The notes under the pieces were generated by a model. It worked only from the letters and a program-made list of their open reading frames with translations. It was not told the origin of the DNA and searched no databases. A DNA stretch of 64,000 bases from Hydrogenophaga sp. NFH-34 (GTDB lineage Bacteria; Pseudomonadota; Gammaproteobacteria; Burkholderiales; Burkholderiaceae_C), in the NCBI RefSeq assembly GCF_021401345.1, contig NZ_JACBGE010000008.1, positions 62,001 through 126,000 of the forward strand. The letters are read 5' to 3'. Positions within the stretch are counted from its first letter, which is position 1; each line of letters opens with the position of its first letter. The position numbers and the translations under genes are program-made. This document shows positions 7,859 through 16,406 of this stretch, in pieces.

Positions 7859-9718
7859 ATGGGCGCTTACGAAACCCAGGGCTTCAAGCTCGACAACTCC
7901 GGCCGCCGTGTGGTGGTCGATCCCGTGACCCGCATCGAGGGCCACATGCGCTGCGAGGTCAACCTCGACAGCAACAACGTGATCCGCAACGCCGTCTCCA
8001 CCGGCACCATGTGGCGCGGTCTGGAAGTGATCCTCAAGGGTCGCGATCCGCGCGACGCCTGGGCCTTCGTGGAACGCATCTGCGGCGTCTGTACCGGCTG
8101 CCATGCGCTGACGTCGGTGCGTGCGGTGGAGGACGCGCTGGGCATCAAGATCCCGCTGAACGCCCACCTGATCCGCGAGATGATGGCCAAGACGCTGCAG
8201 GTGCACGACCACGCGGTGCACTTCTACCACCTGCACGCGCTGGACTGGGTCGACGTGGTCTCGGCCCTGAACGCCGACCCGAAGAAGACCAGCGACCTGC
8301 AGCACCTGGTCTCGCCCGCGCACCCGATGTCCTCGCCAGGCTACTTCCGCGACGTGCAGAACCGCCTGAAGAAGTTCGTCGAAAGCGGCCAGCTCGGCCC
8401 GTTCGCCAACGGCTACTGGGGCTCCAAGGCCTACGTGCTGCCGGCCGAGGCCAATCTCATGGCCGTCACCCACTACCTCGAAGCGCTGGACCTGCAGAAG
8501 GAATGGGTCAAGGTGCACACCATCTTCGGTGGCAAGAACCCGCACCCGAACTACATGGTCGGTGGTGTGCCCTGCGCGATCAACATCGACGGCAATGGCG
8601 CCGCCGGCGCGCCCATCAACATGGAGCGGCTGAACTTCGTTGAAGCCCGCATCAAGGAGATGATCGACTTCAACAACAACGTCTACATCCCCGATGTGCT
8701 GGCCATCGGCACGATCTACAAGCAGGCTGGCTGGCTCTACGGTGGCGGTCTGAGTGCCACCAACGTGGCCGACTACGGTACCTACGAGAAGGTGCCGTAC
8801 GACCACAGTACGCACCAGTTGCCGGGCGGCGTGATCCTCGATGGGGACTGGAACAAGATCCACGAAATCGACCCGCGCGACCCCGAACAGGTGCAGGAAT
8901 TCGTGACCCACAGCTGGTACAAGTACGGCGACGAAACCCAGGGACTGCACCCCTGGGACGGCGTCACCGAGGCCAACTACCAGCCCGAAGGCCCGAACTT
9001 CAAGGGCACACGGACCCGGATCGAGCAGCTCGACGAGAGCGCCAAGTACTCGTGGATCAAGTCGCCGCGCTGGCGCGGCCACGCGGTGGAAGTGGGCCCG
9101 CTGTCGCGCTACATCCTGGGCTATGCGCACGCGATGCAGGGCAACAAGTACTGCCAGCGCGTCAAGCAGCAGATCGACGAATCGGCCATCGCCATCAACA
9201 GTGCGATTCCGAAAGCGCTGGGCCTGCCCGAGACGAACTACAGCGCCAAGCAGCTGCTGCCCACCACCATCGGCCGCACCCTGGCGCGCGCGCTGGAAAG
9301 CCAGTACGCCGCCGAGATGATGATGGACGACTTCCGGCAGATGGTCGGCAACATCAAGGCCGGCGACAGCAGCACCGCCAACGTCGAGAAGTGGGACCCG
9401 AAGACCTGGCCGAAGGAGGCCAAGGGCGTGGGCACGGTGGCCGCGCCGCGCGGCATGCTGGGGCACTGGATCAAGATCAAGGACGGCAAGATCGAGAACT
9501 ACCAGTGCGTGGTGCCCACGACCTGGAACGGTTCGCCCCGCGACGCCAAGGGTCAGATCGGCGCCTTCGAGGCCTCGCTGATGAACACGCCCATGGTCAA
9601 CCCCGAGCAGCCGCTGGAGATCCTGCGCACGCTGCACAGCTTCGATCCCTGCCTGGCCTGCTCCACCCACGTGATGAGCCCCGAAGGCCAGGAAATGGCC
9701 CGCGTGACGGTTCGCTGA
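7859..9718 (+). CDS. hoxG: Membrane-bound [NiFe] hydrogenase large subunit
   Basis: Catalytic subunit (HupL/HoxG) that splits H2 at the Ni-Fe(CN)2CO site; 619 residues. The nickel-binding motifs are [10 protein letters not shown] (about residues 73-82) and C-terminal DPCLACSTH. The protein continues for 15 residues after that His ([15 protein letters not shown]), the extension removed by the HoxM protease once the metal site is loaded. It lacks its own signal and is exported with HoxK. An AGGAAG ribosome binding site precedes ATG 7859. Confidence 0.97.
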   Translation: MGAYETQGFKLDNSGRRVVVDPVTRIEGHMRCEVNLDSNNVIRNAVSTGTMWRGLEVILKGRDPRDAWAFVERICGVCTGCHALTSVRAVEDALGIKIPLNAHLIREMMAKTLQVHDHAVHFYHLHALDWVDVVSALNADPKKTSDLQHLVSPAHPMSSPGYFRDVQNRLKKFVESGQLGPFANGYWGSKAYVLPAEANLMAVTHYLEALDLQKEWVKVHTIFGGKNPHPNYMVGGVPCAINIDGNGAAGAPINMERLNFVEARIKEMIDFNNNVYIPDVLAIGTIYKQAGWLYGGGLSATNVADYGTYEKVPYDHSTHQLPGGVILDGDWNKIHEIDPRDPEQVQEFVTHSWYKYGDETQGLHPWDGVTEANYQPEGPNFKGTRTRIEQLDESAKYSWIKSPRWRGHAVEVGPLSRYILGYAHAMQGNKYCQRVKQQIDESAIAINSAIPKALGLPETNYSAKQLLPTTIGRTLARALESQYAAEMMMDDFRQMVGNIKAGDSSTANVEKWDPKTWPKEAKGVGTVAAPRGMLGHWIKIKDGKIENYQCVVPTTWNGSPRDAKGQIGAFEASLMNTPMVNPEQPLEILRTLHSFDPCLACSTHVMSPEGQEMARVTVR

Positions 9719-9747
9719 ACGCGCCACGCATCAACGAGGAGAAACCC

Positions 9748-10350
9748 ATGCAAGCAAAAACCATCCGTCGCGCCACCGCAGCCGCGCTGTTGGCCGGCCT
9801 GGCCGGCGTCGCCCAGGCCCACACCGGCCACGGCACCAGCAGCCTCATGGAAGGCCTGGTCCACCCCTTCGGCCCCGATCACCTGCTGGCCATGGTCGCC
9901 GTGGGCATCTGGTCCGTCTCGGCCCTGCCCGCGAACAAGGCCTGGCAGGGCCCGGCCACCTTCCTGCTGGCCCTGGTGGCCAGCGCCGTGCTGGGCATGA
10001 TGGGCCTGACCGTGCCCTACCTGGAACACGCCATCTCGCTGAGCGTGGTGATGTTCGGCGCCATGCTGATCCTGGCGGCCAGGCCCCTGCCGCCCGCCCT
10101 GGGTCTGGGCCTGATCGCCGCGGCCGCGTCGCTGCACGGCCTGGCCCACGGTGCCGAAACGCCCGAGACCGGCTTTGCCGGCTACGCGCTCGGCTTCCTG
10201 CTGACCACGGCCGTGCTGCACATCGGCGGCGTGGGCATCGGCCTGGCGATCAAGCGCTGGCTGGGCCGGCGCAGCGGCCTGGCGCTGGGCAGCCTGGGCG
10301 CCGCGCTCAGCGCCGCCGGCGTCTACCTGTTCAGCCAGCTGGCGGTCTGA
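9748..10350 (+). CDS. hupE: HupE/UreJ-family nickel permease
   Basis: A 200-residue membrane protein predicted to bring nickel into the cell for the hydrogenase. It begins with a signal-like stretch ending AQAH (residues about 1-24), followed by the HupE signature HPFGPDHLLAM and about six hydrophobic segments. The His at the mature N-terminus and the His/Asp of the signature are the expected metal ligands. ATG 9748 has a GAGGAG ribosome binding site; the longer open frame upstream lies in hoxG and is rejected. In C. necator this position has no hupE, so the cluster order differs here. Confidence 0.93.
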   Translation: MQAKTIRRATAAALLAGLAGVAQAHTGHGTSSLMEGLVHPFGPDHLLAMVAVGIWSVSALPANKAWQGPATFLLALVASAVLGMMGLTVPYLEHAISLSVVMFGAMLILAARPLPPALGLGLIAAAASLHGLAHGAETPETGFAGYALGFLLTTAVLHIGGVGIGLAIKRWLGRRSGLALGSLGAALSAAGVYLFSQLAV

Positions 10351-10378
10351 CCGCCGCACCGTCCTCAAGGAGCACGCC

Positions 10379-11125
10379 ATGTCTGCCTTGTCTCCGCAAC
10401 AACTGGCCCAGCAGCGGCTGGCCGACGTCACCGGCATGGACGACAGCGCCATCGCGCACGGTCAGTCCACCCGCTCGGTCTACGTGTACGAAGCGCCGGT
10501 GCGCCTGTGGCACTGGATCAATGTGCTGGCCATCACCGTGCTCTGCGTCACGGGCTACTTCATCGGCCAGCCCTTGCCGACCATGCCTGGCGAGGCCAGC
10601 CAGCACTATGTGATGGGCTACATCCGGTTTGCCCACTTCGCGGCCGGTTACATCATGGCCGTGGGGCTGCTGGGCCGGGCCTACTGGGCGCTGGTGGGCA
10701 ACCACCATGCGCGCGAGCTGTTCTGGGTGCCGCTGTTCCAGAAGGCCTACTGGCGCGATGTGTTCAACATGCTGCGCTGGTACCTGTTCCTCATCCCCAA
10801 GCCGAACCAGTACGTCGGGCACAACCCGCTGGCGCGCTTCGCGATGTTCACGGGCTACCTGATGCTCTCGCTGTTCATGATCGTGACGGGGTTTGCGCTC
10901 TACGGCGAAGGCGCGCAGATGGGGTCGTGGCAGGAAACGCTGTTCGGCTGGGTCATCCCGCTGTTCGGCCAGAGCCAGGACGTGCACACCTTCCACCGCC
11001 TCGGCATGTGGGCCATGGTGATCTTCATCACGCTGCATGTGTACGCGGCGATCCGCGAAGACATCATGGGCCGCCAGAGCATTGTCTCGACCATGATTTC
11101 CGGGCACCGCACGTTCAAGGATTAA
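10379..11125 (+). CDS. hoxZ: Hydrogenase b-type cytochrome subunit
   Basis: Di-haem cytochrome b (HoxZ/HupC, CybH family) of 248 residues that anchors HoxKG in the membrane and passes electrons to quinone. Four transmembrane segments are visible. Candidate haem-ligand histidines sit in VRLWHWINV, RFAHFAAGY, HTFHRLGMW and FITLHVYAA. The C-terminus ends in a cytoplasmic tail (GRQSIVSTMISGHRTFKD). ATG 10379 follows an AAGGAG ribosome binding site, 28 bases after hupE. Confidence 0.96.
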   Translation: MSALSPQQLAQQRLADVTGMDDSAIAHGQSTRSVYVYEAPVRLWHWINVLAITVLCVTGYFIGQPLPTMPGEASQHYVMGYIRFAHFAAGYIMAVGLLGRAYWALVGNHHARELFWVPLFQKAYWRDVFNMLRWYLFLIPKPNQYVGHNPLARFAMFTGYLMLSLFMIVTGFALYGEGAQMGSWQETLFGWVIPLFGQSQDVHTFHRLGMWAMVIFITLHVYAAIREDIMGRQSIVSTMISGHRTFKD

Positions 11126-11235
11126 CCCCCACCCACGCCGCAGGACGGGACGCCCCCCGCGCCGCCTTCGGCGTCACCCCCCCCCAGGGAGCGGCGCTGG
11201 AGGCCCGGCGGAGCCGGTTCCTCGGCGCCCTTGAT
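11126..11235 (+). repeat. GC-rich intergenic repeat, type A (divergent copy)
   Basis: The gap after hoxZ contains C-tracts, short GC palindromes and GGCCCGGCGGAGCCGGTTCC, the last shared with the repeat at 26068-26185 (CCCCGGCGGAGCCGGTTGCG) and weakly with that at 14204-14330. It looks like a degraded member of the same family of non-coding repeats that occupy gaps in this operon. Confidence 0.5.
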
Positions 11236-11268
11236 TCAGGCACTTCGCTACCACTTCGTCTCCTTGTC

Positions 11269-11613
11269 ATGACGCGCACCGCACCCCTTCATCAGCACCC
11301 CATCGCGTCGGTGATCCCGCCGCGCGGGGTGCCGGTGCGTGCGCCGATGCATCCGGGGCGCTTGCTGGCGCGCACCTGCCTGGCACCGCTCTCGCTCAAC
11401 CAGAGCGAGGCCGCGCGCCTGCTGGGCCTGTCGCGCCGCCGCCTGCACGAGCTGGTGCATGGCCAGCGCGCCATGTCGCCCGACACCGCCATCCGCTGTG
11501 CGCGGCAGTTCGGTATCGACGCCGGCTTCTGGCTCGCACAGCAGGCCGCCTGGGACAGCTTCCACGCCTGGAAGCGCCTGTCCGCAGGCCCGGCCGTTTC
11601 CCCCACCCCCTGA
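11269..11613 (+). CDS. HigA-like helix-turn-helix protein without a toxin partner
   Basis: A 114-residue protein whose central part (HPGRLLARTCLAPLSLNQSE, then AARLLGLSRRRLHELVHGQR) matches the HigA/VapI helix-turn-helix antitoxin family, ending with FGIDAGFWLAQQAAWDSFHA. No HigB-type toxin gene is next to it: upstream is hoxZ and a repeat, downstream is hoxM. It sits in the hydrogenase operon on the same strand. The start at ATG 11269 is assumed; no strong ribosome binding site is visible. It may have been recruited as a regulator or be a passenger. Confidence 0.8.
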   Translation: MTRTAPLHQHPIASVIPPRGVPVRAPMHPGRLLARTCLAPLSLNQSEAARLLGLSRRRLHELVHGQRAMSPDTAIRCARQFGIDAGFWLAQQAAWDSFHAWKRLSAGPAVSPTP

Positions 11614-11634
11614 TTTTTGAAGGTCAGTCCTGCC

Positions 11635-12300
11635 ATGAGCGCCACTCCGACTGAAAACACCTGTCACCCCCGGGGTGACACCCTGCCGGCCCGCATCGTC
11701 GTGCTGGGCATCGGCAACCTGCTGTGGGCCGACGAAGGTTTCGGCGTGCGCTGCATCGAGGCGCTGCAGCGCCGTTACGAGTTTGCCGACCATGTGCAGC
11801 TCATCGACGGCGGCACCCAGGGCCTGTACCTGATCCAGCACGTGCAGGAAGCCGACGCGCTGCTGATCTTCGACGCCATCGACTACGGCCTCGAGCCCGG
11901 CACGCTCAAGCAGGTGCGCGACGACGCCGTGCCGCGCTTCATGGGTGCCAAGAAGATGAGCCTGCACCAGACCGGCTTCCAGGAGGTGCTCTCGCTGGCC
12001 ACGCTCACCGGCAAGTACCCGCAGCAGGTACTGCTGATCGGCTGCCAGCCGCAGGAGCTGGAGGACTACGGCGGCAGCCTGCGGCCGGTGGTCAAGGCCG
12101 CGATGGAAGACGCGCTGGCGCTGGGCGTGGCCGAACTGGCGCGCTGGGGCGCGCAGCCGGTCGAGCGCCAGACCCCGCTGGCCGCGCGCGAAGCCGTGAC
12201 GCTGGACGAACTGGCGCTGACCGCCTACGAAGCGCAACGCCCGGCGGCCGAAGAGGCCTGTCGCATCGGTGATGACCGGTTCATGCCGAAGGGAGCTTGA
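11635..12300 (+). CDS. hoxM: Hydrogenase maturation endopeptidase
   Basis: HyaD/HybD-family protease (HoxM/HupD) that removes the C-terminal extension of HoxG after nickel insertion. The family signature GIGNLLWADEGFGVRCIEAL (about residues 23-42) includes the nickel-binding Glu; the second acidic ligand is in FDAIDYG and the His in SLHQTGF. With 221 residues it is slightly longer than many homologues, with an extra C-terminal tail. A TTG start at 11617 is possible, but ATG 11635 with GAAGG upstream is preferred. Its stop is four bases before hoxL. Confidence 0.94.
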   Translation: MSATPTENTCHPRGDTLPARIVVLGIGNLLWADEGFGVRCIEALQRRYEFADHVQLIDGGTQGLYLIQHVQEADALLIFDAIDYGLEPGTLKQVRDDAVPRFMGAKKMSLHQTGFQEVLSLATLTGKYPQQVLLIGCQPQELEDYGGSLRPVVKAAMEDALALGVAELARWGAQPVERQTPLAAREAVTLDELALTAYEAQRPAAEEACRIGDDRFMPKGA

Positions 12301-12303
12301 ACC

Positions 12304-12606
12304 ATGTGCATCGGCATCCCCATGCAGGTGATCGAAGCCGAGGGCCGCTTCGCCCAGTGCGAAGGGCGCGGTGAGCGGCGCCGCATCAACACCGCGCTGG
12401 TCGGCGAGGTGTGTGCAGGCGACTGGTTGCTGGTCTTCATCGACGACGCGCGCGAGCGCATCGACGCCGACCGCGCCGCCGAGGTCAACGCGGCGCTGGA
12501 TCTGGTGGTGGGTGCCATGCAGGGCGCGGGAGCGGACCACGCGGTCGATTTCGCCCTCCCGTCGCAGATGGATGCCGACCAACTCCGTGCCCTGACCGGC
12601 CAATGA
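12304..12606 (+). CDS. hoxL: HypC/HupF-family hydrogenase chaperone
   Basis: A 100-residue HypC paralogue (HoxL/HupF). It begins MCIGIPMQV; the Cys after the initiator Met is the residue that HypC-family chaperones use to hold the Fe(CN)2CO unit and the large-subunit precursor. In C. necator HoxL is specific to the membrane-bound hydrogenase, while HypC acts generally. It is packed between hoxM and hoxO. A second family member, hypC, is at 18641. Confidence 0.93.
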   Translation: MCIGIPMQVIEAEGRFAQCEGRGERRRINTALVGEVCAGDWLLVFIDDARERIDADRAAEVNAALDLVVGAMQGAGADHAVDFALPSQMDADQLRALTGQ

Positions 12607-12625
12607 TTTCTTCAGGAGAACAGAC

Positions 12626-13075
12626 ATGATCGAAGTGACAGAAGCCCACGCCCCGCTGGTGCAGCGCCTGGCCCGTGAGTTCGGCGCCACCTGGGTCGAC
12701 GAGACCAGCGTCGCCGACTGGACCGCCGGCGGCGGTGACCGCGTCGTGTTGCTGGCCGGCGACCCGGTGCGCTTTCCCGAAGGGGTGGACGTGGCGGCGG
12801 TGCTGCCCGAGCTGATGAAAGCCTTCCCGAACCGCTTTGCGGTGGCCGTGGTGCCGCGCGACAGCGAAGACGCGGTGGCGCGCCGCTACGGCTCGCAGCG
12901 CTGGCCCACGCTGCTGTTCTTCCGCGACGGTCAGTACGTCACCGCGATCGCCGGCATGCAGGACTGGGACGTGTACCTGTCCGGCGTTGCCGCTGCATTG
13001 GCCATGCCGCCCTCGCGCCCGCCCACCATCGGCATCCCCGTCGTCAGCCAGGGCGCCGGCAGCGGCTGCCACTGA
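12626..13075 (+). CDS. hoxO: Hydrogenase accessory protein, HyaE/HupG family
   Basis: A 149-residue protein of the thioredoxin-like HyaE family (HoxO/HupG). The fold is suggested by AVAVVPRDSEDAVARRYG and WPTLLFFRDGQYV, but the redox CxxC is absent, as is normal for the family. These proteins bind the Tat signal of the small subunit and protect assembly of oxygen-tolerant hydrogenases. ATG 12626 follows a CAGGAG ribosome binding site. Confidence 0.92.
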   Translation: MIEVTEAHAPLVQRLAREFGATWVDETSVADWTAGGGDRVVLLAGDPVRFPEGVDVAAVLPELMKAFPNRFAVAVVPRDSEDAVARRYGSQRWPTLLFFRDGQYVTAIAGMQDWDVYLSGVAAALAMPPSRPPTIGIPVVSQGAGSGCH

Positions 13076-13104
13076 ATCCCTTTGTCGTCCACACCGAGCG
13101 CCGC

Positions 13105-13968
13105 ATGAAAGACTTTCCCATTCCCGTCGTTGCCCTGGGTCCCGGCACACAGACCGAGGACGAATCGCTGAGCTACCTGTCCATGCCCAAGGACATGGAC
13201 ACCTACCGCGCGCCCATGCTGCCCGAGCCGGAAGAGATCGCCGGCCGGACCCAGGCGCGAGCCGTGCTGACCCAGGTGTGCGACCTGCTTGACGCCGCCG
13301 CCGAAGGCCGGTCCGGAGCCCAGGTCGGCCTGCGTGGCCTGTCGGCGGACGACCTGGGCCTGGTCAACCAGGTGATGGGCGAGGGCGAAGCCAGCGCCAT
13401 CGTGCGCGATGGCACCACCGGTCTGGAGGTGCGGGTGCAGGAGTCGGTGTTCGCCGGCGTCTGGCGCCTGATGAGCTTCAAGGACGGTGTCTGTGTCGAC
13501 GACGCCATCGAGGTCGGCCCCGTGCCGGCGCTGCTGCGCACCGTGGCCGCCGAAGACGCCATGGTGGCCTACCGCCCCTGGTCCGGCGCGTTGCCACCCA
13601 ACGTGCAGAACGCGCCGTTGCTGCTCGACGAAATCCGCGACCAGGTGTCGCGCTGGCGGCCTGGCCAGGCGCCGCATGTGGTCAACCTCACGCTGCTGCC
13701 GGTGACGCCCGAAGACATCGGCTTCCTCGATCACCAGCTCGGTACCGGCCGCGTGCTGCTGCTCTCGCGCGGTTACGGCAACTGCCGCATTTCCAACACG
13801 CGCCACCCGAATTGCTGGCGCGTGGTGTACTACAACTCGATGGATGCGGTGATCCTGAACACGGTCGAAGTGGTCGACATGCCCGAGGTGGCGATGGCGG
13901 CCCCCGAAGACCTGCGCGACTCGCACACCCGCCTGGCCGACGTGTTGGGCTATCTGGAGCAGGCATGA
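13105..13968 (+). CDS. hoxQ: Hydrogenase expression/formation protein, HyaF/HupH family
   Basis: A 287-residue HoxQ/HupH homologue. Family-typical segments are IPVVALGPGTQTED at the N-terminus and RGYGNCRISNTRHPNCWRVV with YYNSMD in the C-terminal half. It works with HoxO on small-subunit maturation before Tat export. Its stop codon overlaps the ATG of hoxR (ATGA). Confidence 0.94.
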   Translation: MKDFPIPVVALGPGTQTEDESLSYLSMPKDMDTYRAPMLPEPEEIAGRTQARAVLTQVCDLLDAAAEGRSGAQVGLRGLSADDLGLVNQVMGEGEASAIVRDGTTGLEVRVQESVFAGVWRLMSFKDGVCVDDAIEVGPVPALLRTVAAEDAMVAYRPWSGALPPNVQNAPLLLDEIRDQVSRWRPGQAPHVVNLTLLPVTPEDIGFLDHQLGTGRVLLLSRGYGNCRISNTRHPNCWRVVYYNSMDAVILNTVEVVDMPEVAMAAPEDLRDSHTRLADVLGYLEQA

Positions 13969-14198
13969 CTGGCCCCCACGCATCCCCCGGCGGCTTCGAG
14001 GGCTCCTACCTCGGCAACCGCGCGCTGCTGAGGCCCGATACGCGCCTCGAATGCAAGATCTGCTGGTGGGTGTACGACCCGGCCGAGGGCGACCCGCAGT
14101 GGCAGATTCCACCCGGCACCCCGTTCACCGAGCTGCCACCGCACTGGCGCTGCCCCAACTGCGACTGCCCGCCCGAGCAGTTCATGGTGCTGGAATGA
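13965..14198 (+). CDS. hoxR: Rubredoxin for hydrogenase maturation
   Basis: A 77-residue rubredoxin-type protein (HoxR/HupI). Two Cys pairs bind one iron: CKIC (with WWVYDPAEGD following) and CPNC in HWRCPNCDCPPEQF. There is an N-terminal extension of about 25 residues ahead of the rubredoxin core, as in other hydrogenase-linked rubredoxins. HoxR is found with oxygen-tolerant enzymes and helps form or protect the proximal cluster under air. The start overlaps the hoxQ stop; a type A repeat follows it. Confidence 0.95.
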   Translation: MTGPHASPGGFEGSYLGNRALLRPDTRLECKICWWVYDPAEGDPQWQIPPGTPFTELPPHWRCPNCDCPPEQFMVLE

Positions 14199-14203
14199 GA
14201 GCG

Positions 14204-14330
14204 CACCCCCCTGCGCCGCTGCGCGGCTTCCCCCCTCCGTGGCGCGCCTGCGGCGCTTCGAGGGGGGACGGCAGCTTGGGCCGGCAGAGCCGGACCCTCG
14301 CTGCCCCTGGCTGGGGCTGCTGCGCGCCGG
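14204..14330 (+). repeat. GC-rich intergenic repeat, type A
   Basis: Fills the hoxR-hoxT gap. The core CCCCCCTGCGCCGCT is followed by GCGGCTTCCCCCC, then TGGCGCGCCT, GGCGCT and GGGGG-ACGG, matching the repeat at 26068-26185 in order and spacing. The C-tract at the start can pair with the G-tract at the end, so it may form a large hairpin in the polycistronic mRNA. It leaves the hoxT frame open, which is why that frame appears to extend upstream. Confidence 0.75.
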
Positions 14331-14340
14331 AGAGCTGGCT

Positions 14341-14901
14341 GTGAGCGTGCTGTCCCATTCCGTCCCCTCTTTGGACGCGCGCGTGGCGGCGCTGGTGGCG
14401 TTTTACCGCCGGGTGCAGACCGAGCGCATGGTGGGCGTGCCCATCCTGAACCCGGCGCTGTCGGTCGAGGCGGTGGGTTTCCAGTGGGGCGAGGGCGTGG
14501 CCGGTGAAACGGCGCCCGAGGCCGATCCGGTGGCCGAGGGGGTGCTCATCACGCCCTGGTTCATGAGTCTGGTGCGGCTGCCGGCGCGGGCACAGGGCCA
14601 TGGTCACCGCGTCGGGCGCAGCTTTGTGCGCGACTTCGGCAGCGAACGGTTCGACTTCATCGGCGCGCACGATCCGGCCGTGGGCTACCACGAGACCTGC
14701 GCGCTGTTTTCGCCCATGCAGGATTTCGCCGGTATGGACCAGGCGCGCGAGACCGCGCTCGAATCGCTCAAGCTGGTGCGTCCGGCGGCGGTTCCCGCTG
14801 CGGTCTCGACCACTGCGTCCCCGGTGACGACGGTGGAGCCCGTGCCATCTCGCCGCGCCTTCTTCCTGGCCCGCCGCCCTGGCGCGGGCGCCGCGCCATG
14901 A
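14341..14901 (+). CDS. hoxT: Hydrogenase assembly chaperone, HybE/HoxT family
   Basis: HybE-family chaperone (HoxT/HupJ), 186 residues from GTG 14341, which has GGAGAG six bases before it and follows the repeat. Conserved blocks are RVQTERMVGVPILNPALSVE and GVLITPWFMSLVRLP, with SFVRDFGSERFDFIGAHDP. The last 45 residues are an Ala/Pro/Arg-rich tail. HoxT is typical of oxygen-tolerant hydrogenase clusters and assists small-subunit maturation. The frame is open to 14239 through the repeat, but that part is non-coding. The stop overlaps the hoxV ATG. Confidence 0.9.
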   Translation: MSVLSHSVPSLDARVAALVAFYRRVQTERMVGVPILNPALSVEAVGFQWGEGVAGETAPEADPVAEGVLITPWFMSLVRLPARAQGHGHRVGRSFVRDFGSERFDFIGAHDPAVGYHETCALFSPMQDFAGMDQARETALESLKLVRPAAVPAAVSTTASPVTTVEPVPSRRAFFLARRPGAGAAP

Positions 14902-16043
14902 CGATGCCCGACCTGATCGGCCGGCTGCGCGTGCAGCCCGGCCTGCCGCCACCGGCCGCGCTGCACAGCGGACGCCGCGCCTGGGCGGGTGAACTCGCAC
15001 GCGGCCAGACCGCCGCCGTGCTGCCCGGCCTCCTGGCCAGCCTGTTCAACCTGTGCGGCCACGCACACCGGCTGTGCGCCGAAGGCGCGCTGGCCGCCGC
15101 GCAACCTGGCCGCCAGCCGGCACCGGCCGGTGTGGCGGCCCGCCTGCGGCGCGACACCGCGGCCGAACACCTGCGGCGCATCGCGCTGGACTGGCCCCGC
15201 CTGTTGGCCGACGGCGATGCGGGCGTGGCGAGCGCGGCCCTGGCCGGATTGCGCACCTGCCCCTTGCTGGGCCCGCGCGACGCCCACGACCCGACGCTGT
15301 GGCCCGACACCCTGGCCTGGCTGGAACAGGGCTGGCTGCAGATGCCGGCCACGCGCTGGCATCGCGCCTGGCAGGTCTGCGGCGCCGACTGGTGGCTGGA
15401 CTGGAGCCACCGCCAGACCGGCTGGCTGCCGGCGCTGGTGAGCGCTGCGCGCTCGGCCGACGCCGGTGAGCCGCTCGACCAGACCCGTGCCTTGCGTGTG
15501 CATGGCAGCGACGCCGGGCTGGTGGCCCTGGCGGCCGATCTGGACCACCAACCGGGTTTCGTGCTGGCGCCGCTGTGGCAGGGCGCGGGCGCCCACACCG
15601 GGCCATGGGCCCGCCGTCATGGGGCCGATGCCGACCTGCCGCTCACGCCCTGGGCGCTGCTGGGCAGCCGCGTGGCCGAACTGGTGCGCCTGTGCCTGCC
15701 CGATGGCGACGGCCAGGGTGCCCGGGTGCTGCAACACGGCGGGCTGCACCTGGGACCCGACGACGGGCTGGCCTGGGTCGAAATGGCGCGCGGCCTGCTG
15801 GTGCACCGCGTGCGCCTGCACGGCGACGGCACCGACAGCCGCGTGCAGGCCTGCCAGGTGCTGGCGCCGACCGAGTGGAACTTCCAGCCGCAGGGCGAGG
15901 TGGCCCACCGCGTGGCCGCGCTGGACGCCCGCGCGCCCGGCGTGGCGCGCCAGGTCGGGCTGCTGATGGCGGCTTTCGACCCCTGCGTGCCGTTCGAGAT
16001 CGGGGGGGCGGCCCAGCCGCGCACGGAGGTGTGCCATGCATGA
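14898..16043 (+). CDS. hoxV: Large-subunit-like maturation scaffold, HoxV/HupK
   Basis: A 381-residue relative of the hydrogenase large subunit that lost catalytic function. LFNLCGHAHRLC and the C-terminal TEWNFQPQGE and DPCVPFEI recall the nickel-binding regions of the real enzyme. In C. necator HoxV carries the Fe(CN)2CO intermediate to the HoxG precursor. It overlaps hoxT by four bases and hypA by eight, so the maturation genes are tightly coupled. Confidence 0.93.
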   Translation: MTMPDLIGRLRVQPGLPPPAALHSGRRAWAGELARGQTAAVLPGLLASLFNLCGHAHRLCAEGALAAAQPGRQPAPAGVAARLRRDTAAEHLRRIALDWPRLLADGDAGVASAALAGLRTCPLLGPRDAHDPTLWPDTLAWLEQGWLQMPATRWHRAWQVCGADWWLDWSHRQTGWLPALVSAARSADAGEPLDQTRALRVHGSDAGLVALAADLDHQPGFVLAPLWQGAGAHTGPWARRHGADADLPLTPWALLGSRVAELVRLCLPDGDGQGARVLQHGGLHLGPDDGLAWVEMARGLLVHRVRLHGDGTDSRVQACQVLAPTEWNFQPQGEVAHRVAALDARAPGVARQVGLLMAAFDPCVPFEIGGAAQPRTEVCHA

Positions 16044-16383
16044 AGCCAGCCTGGCCGGTGGCGTGCTGCAACTGATCGAAGACACGGCGCGGCGCGAGCA
16101 CTTCGCGCGCCTGCTCGAACTGCGCCTGGAAGCGGGCCAGTTGGCGGGGGTGGACGTGCGGGCGCTGCGTTTTGCGCTGGAAAGCCTGGCCCCCGGCACG
16201 CTGCTGGACGGCGCGCGCATTCAGATCGATGAACCGCCCGGGCAAGCCTGGTGCATGGGCTGTGCCCAGACGGTGGCGATCAGCCAGCGCGGCGACGCCT
16301 GCCCGCAGTGCGGCGGCCACCAGTTGCAGCCCACGGGCGGCATGGAATTGCGCGTGGTGGACATGCGCGTGGCCGATGATTGA
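16036..16383 (+). CDS. hypA: Hydrogenase nickel metallochaperone HypA
   Basis: A 115-residue HypA. It starts MHE, whose His2 binds nickel, and carries two zinc-binding Cys pairs, CMGC and CPQC, around residues 73-94. HypA passes nickel with HypB into the large-subunit precursor. The start overlaps the end of hoxV; hypB follows after 23 bases. Confidence 0.97.
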   Translation: MHEASLAGGVLQLIEDTARREHFARLLELRLEAGQLAGVDVRALRFALESLAPGTLLDGARIQIDEPPGQAWCMGCAQTVAISQRGDACPQCGGHQLQPTGGMELRVVDMRVADD

Positions 16384-16406
16384 AACAACGTTGAAGGAGA
16401 CAGACC

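Noticed and set aside
6626..9727. 1033-codon open frame on the minus strand opposite hoxK and hoxG
   Set aside because: It mirrors the codon structure of the hydrogenase genes in high-GC DNA and is His/Val/Asp-rich low complexity with no domain.
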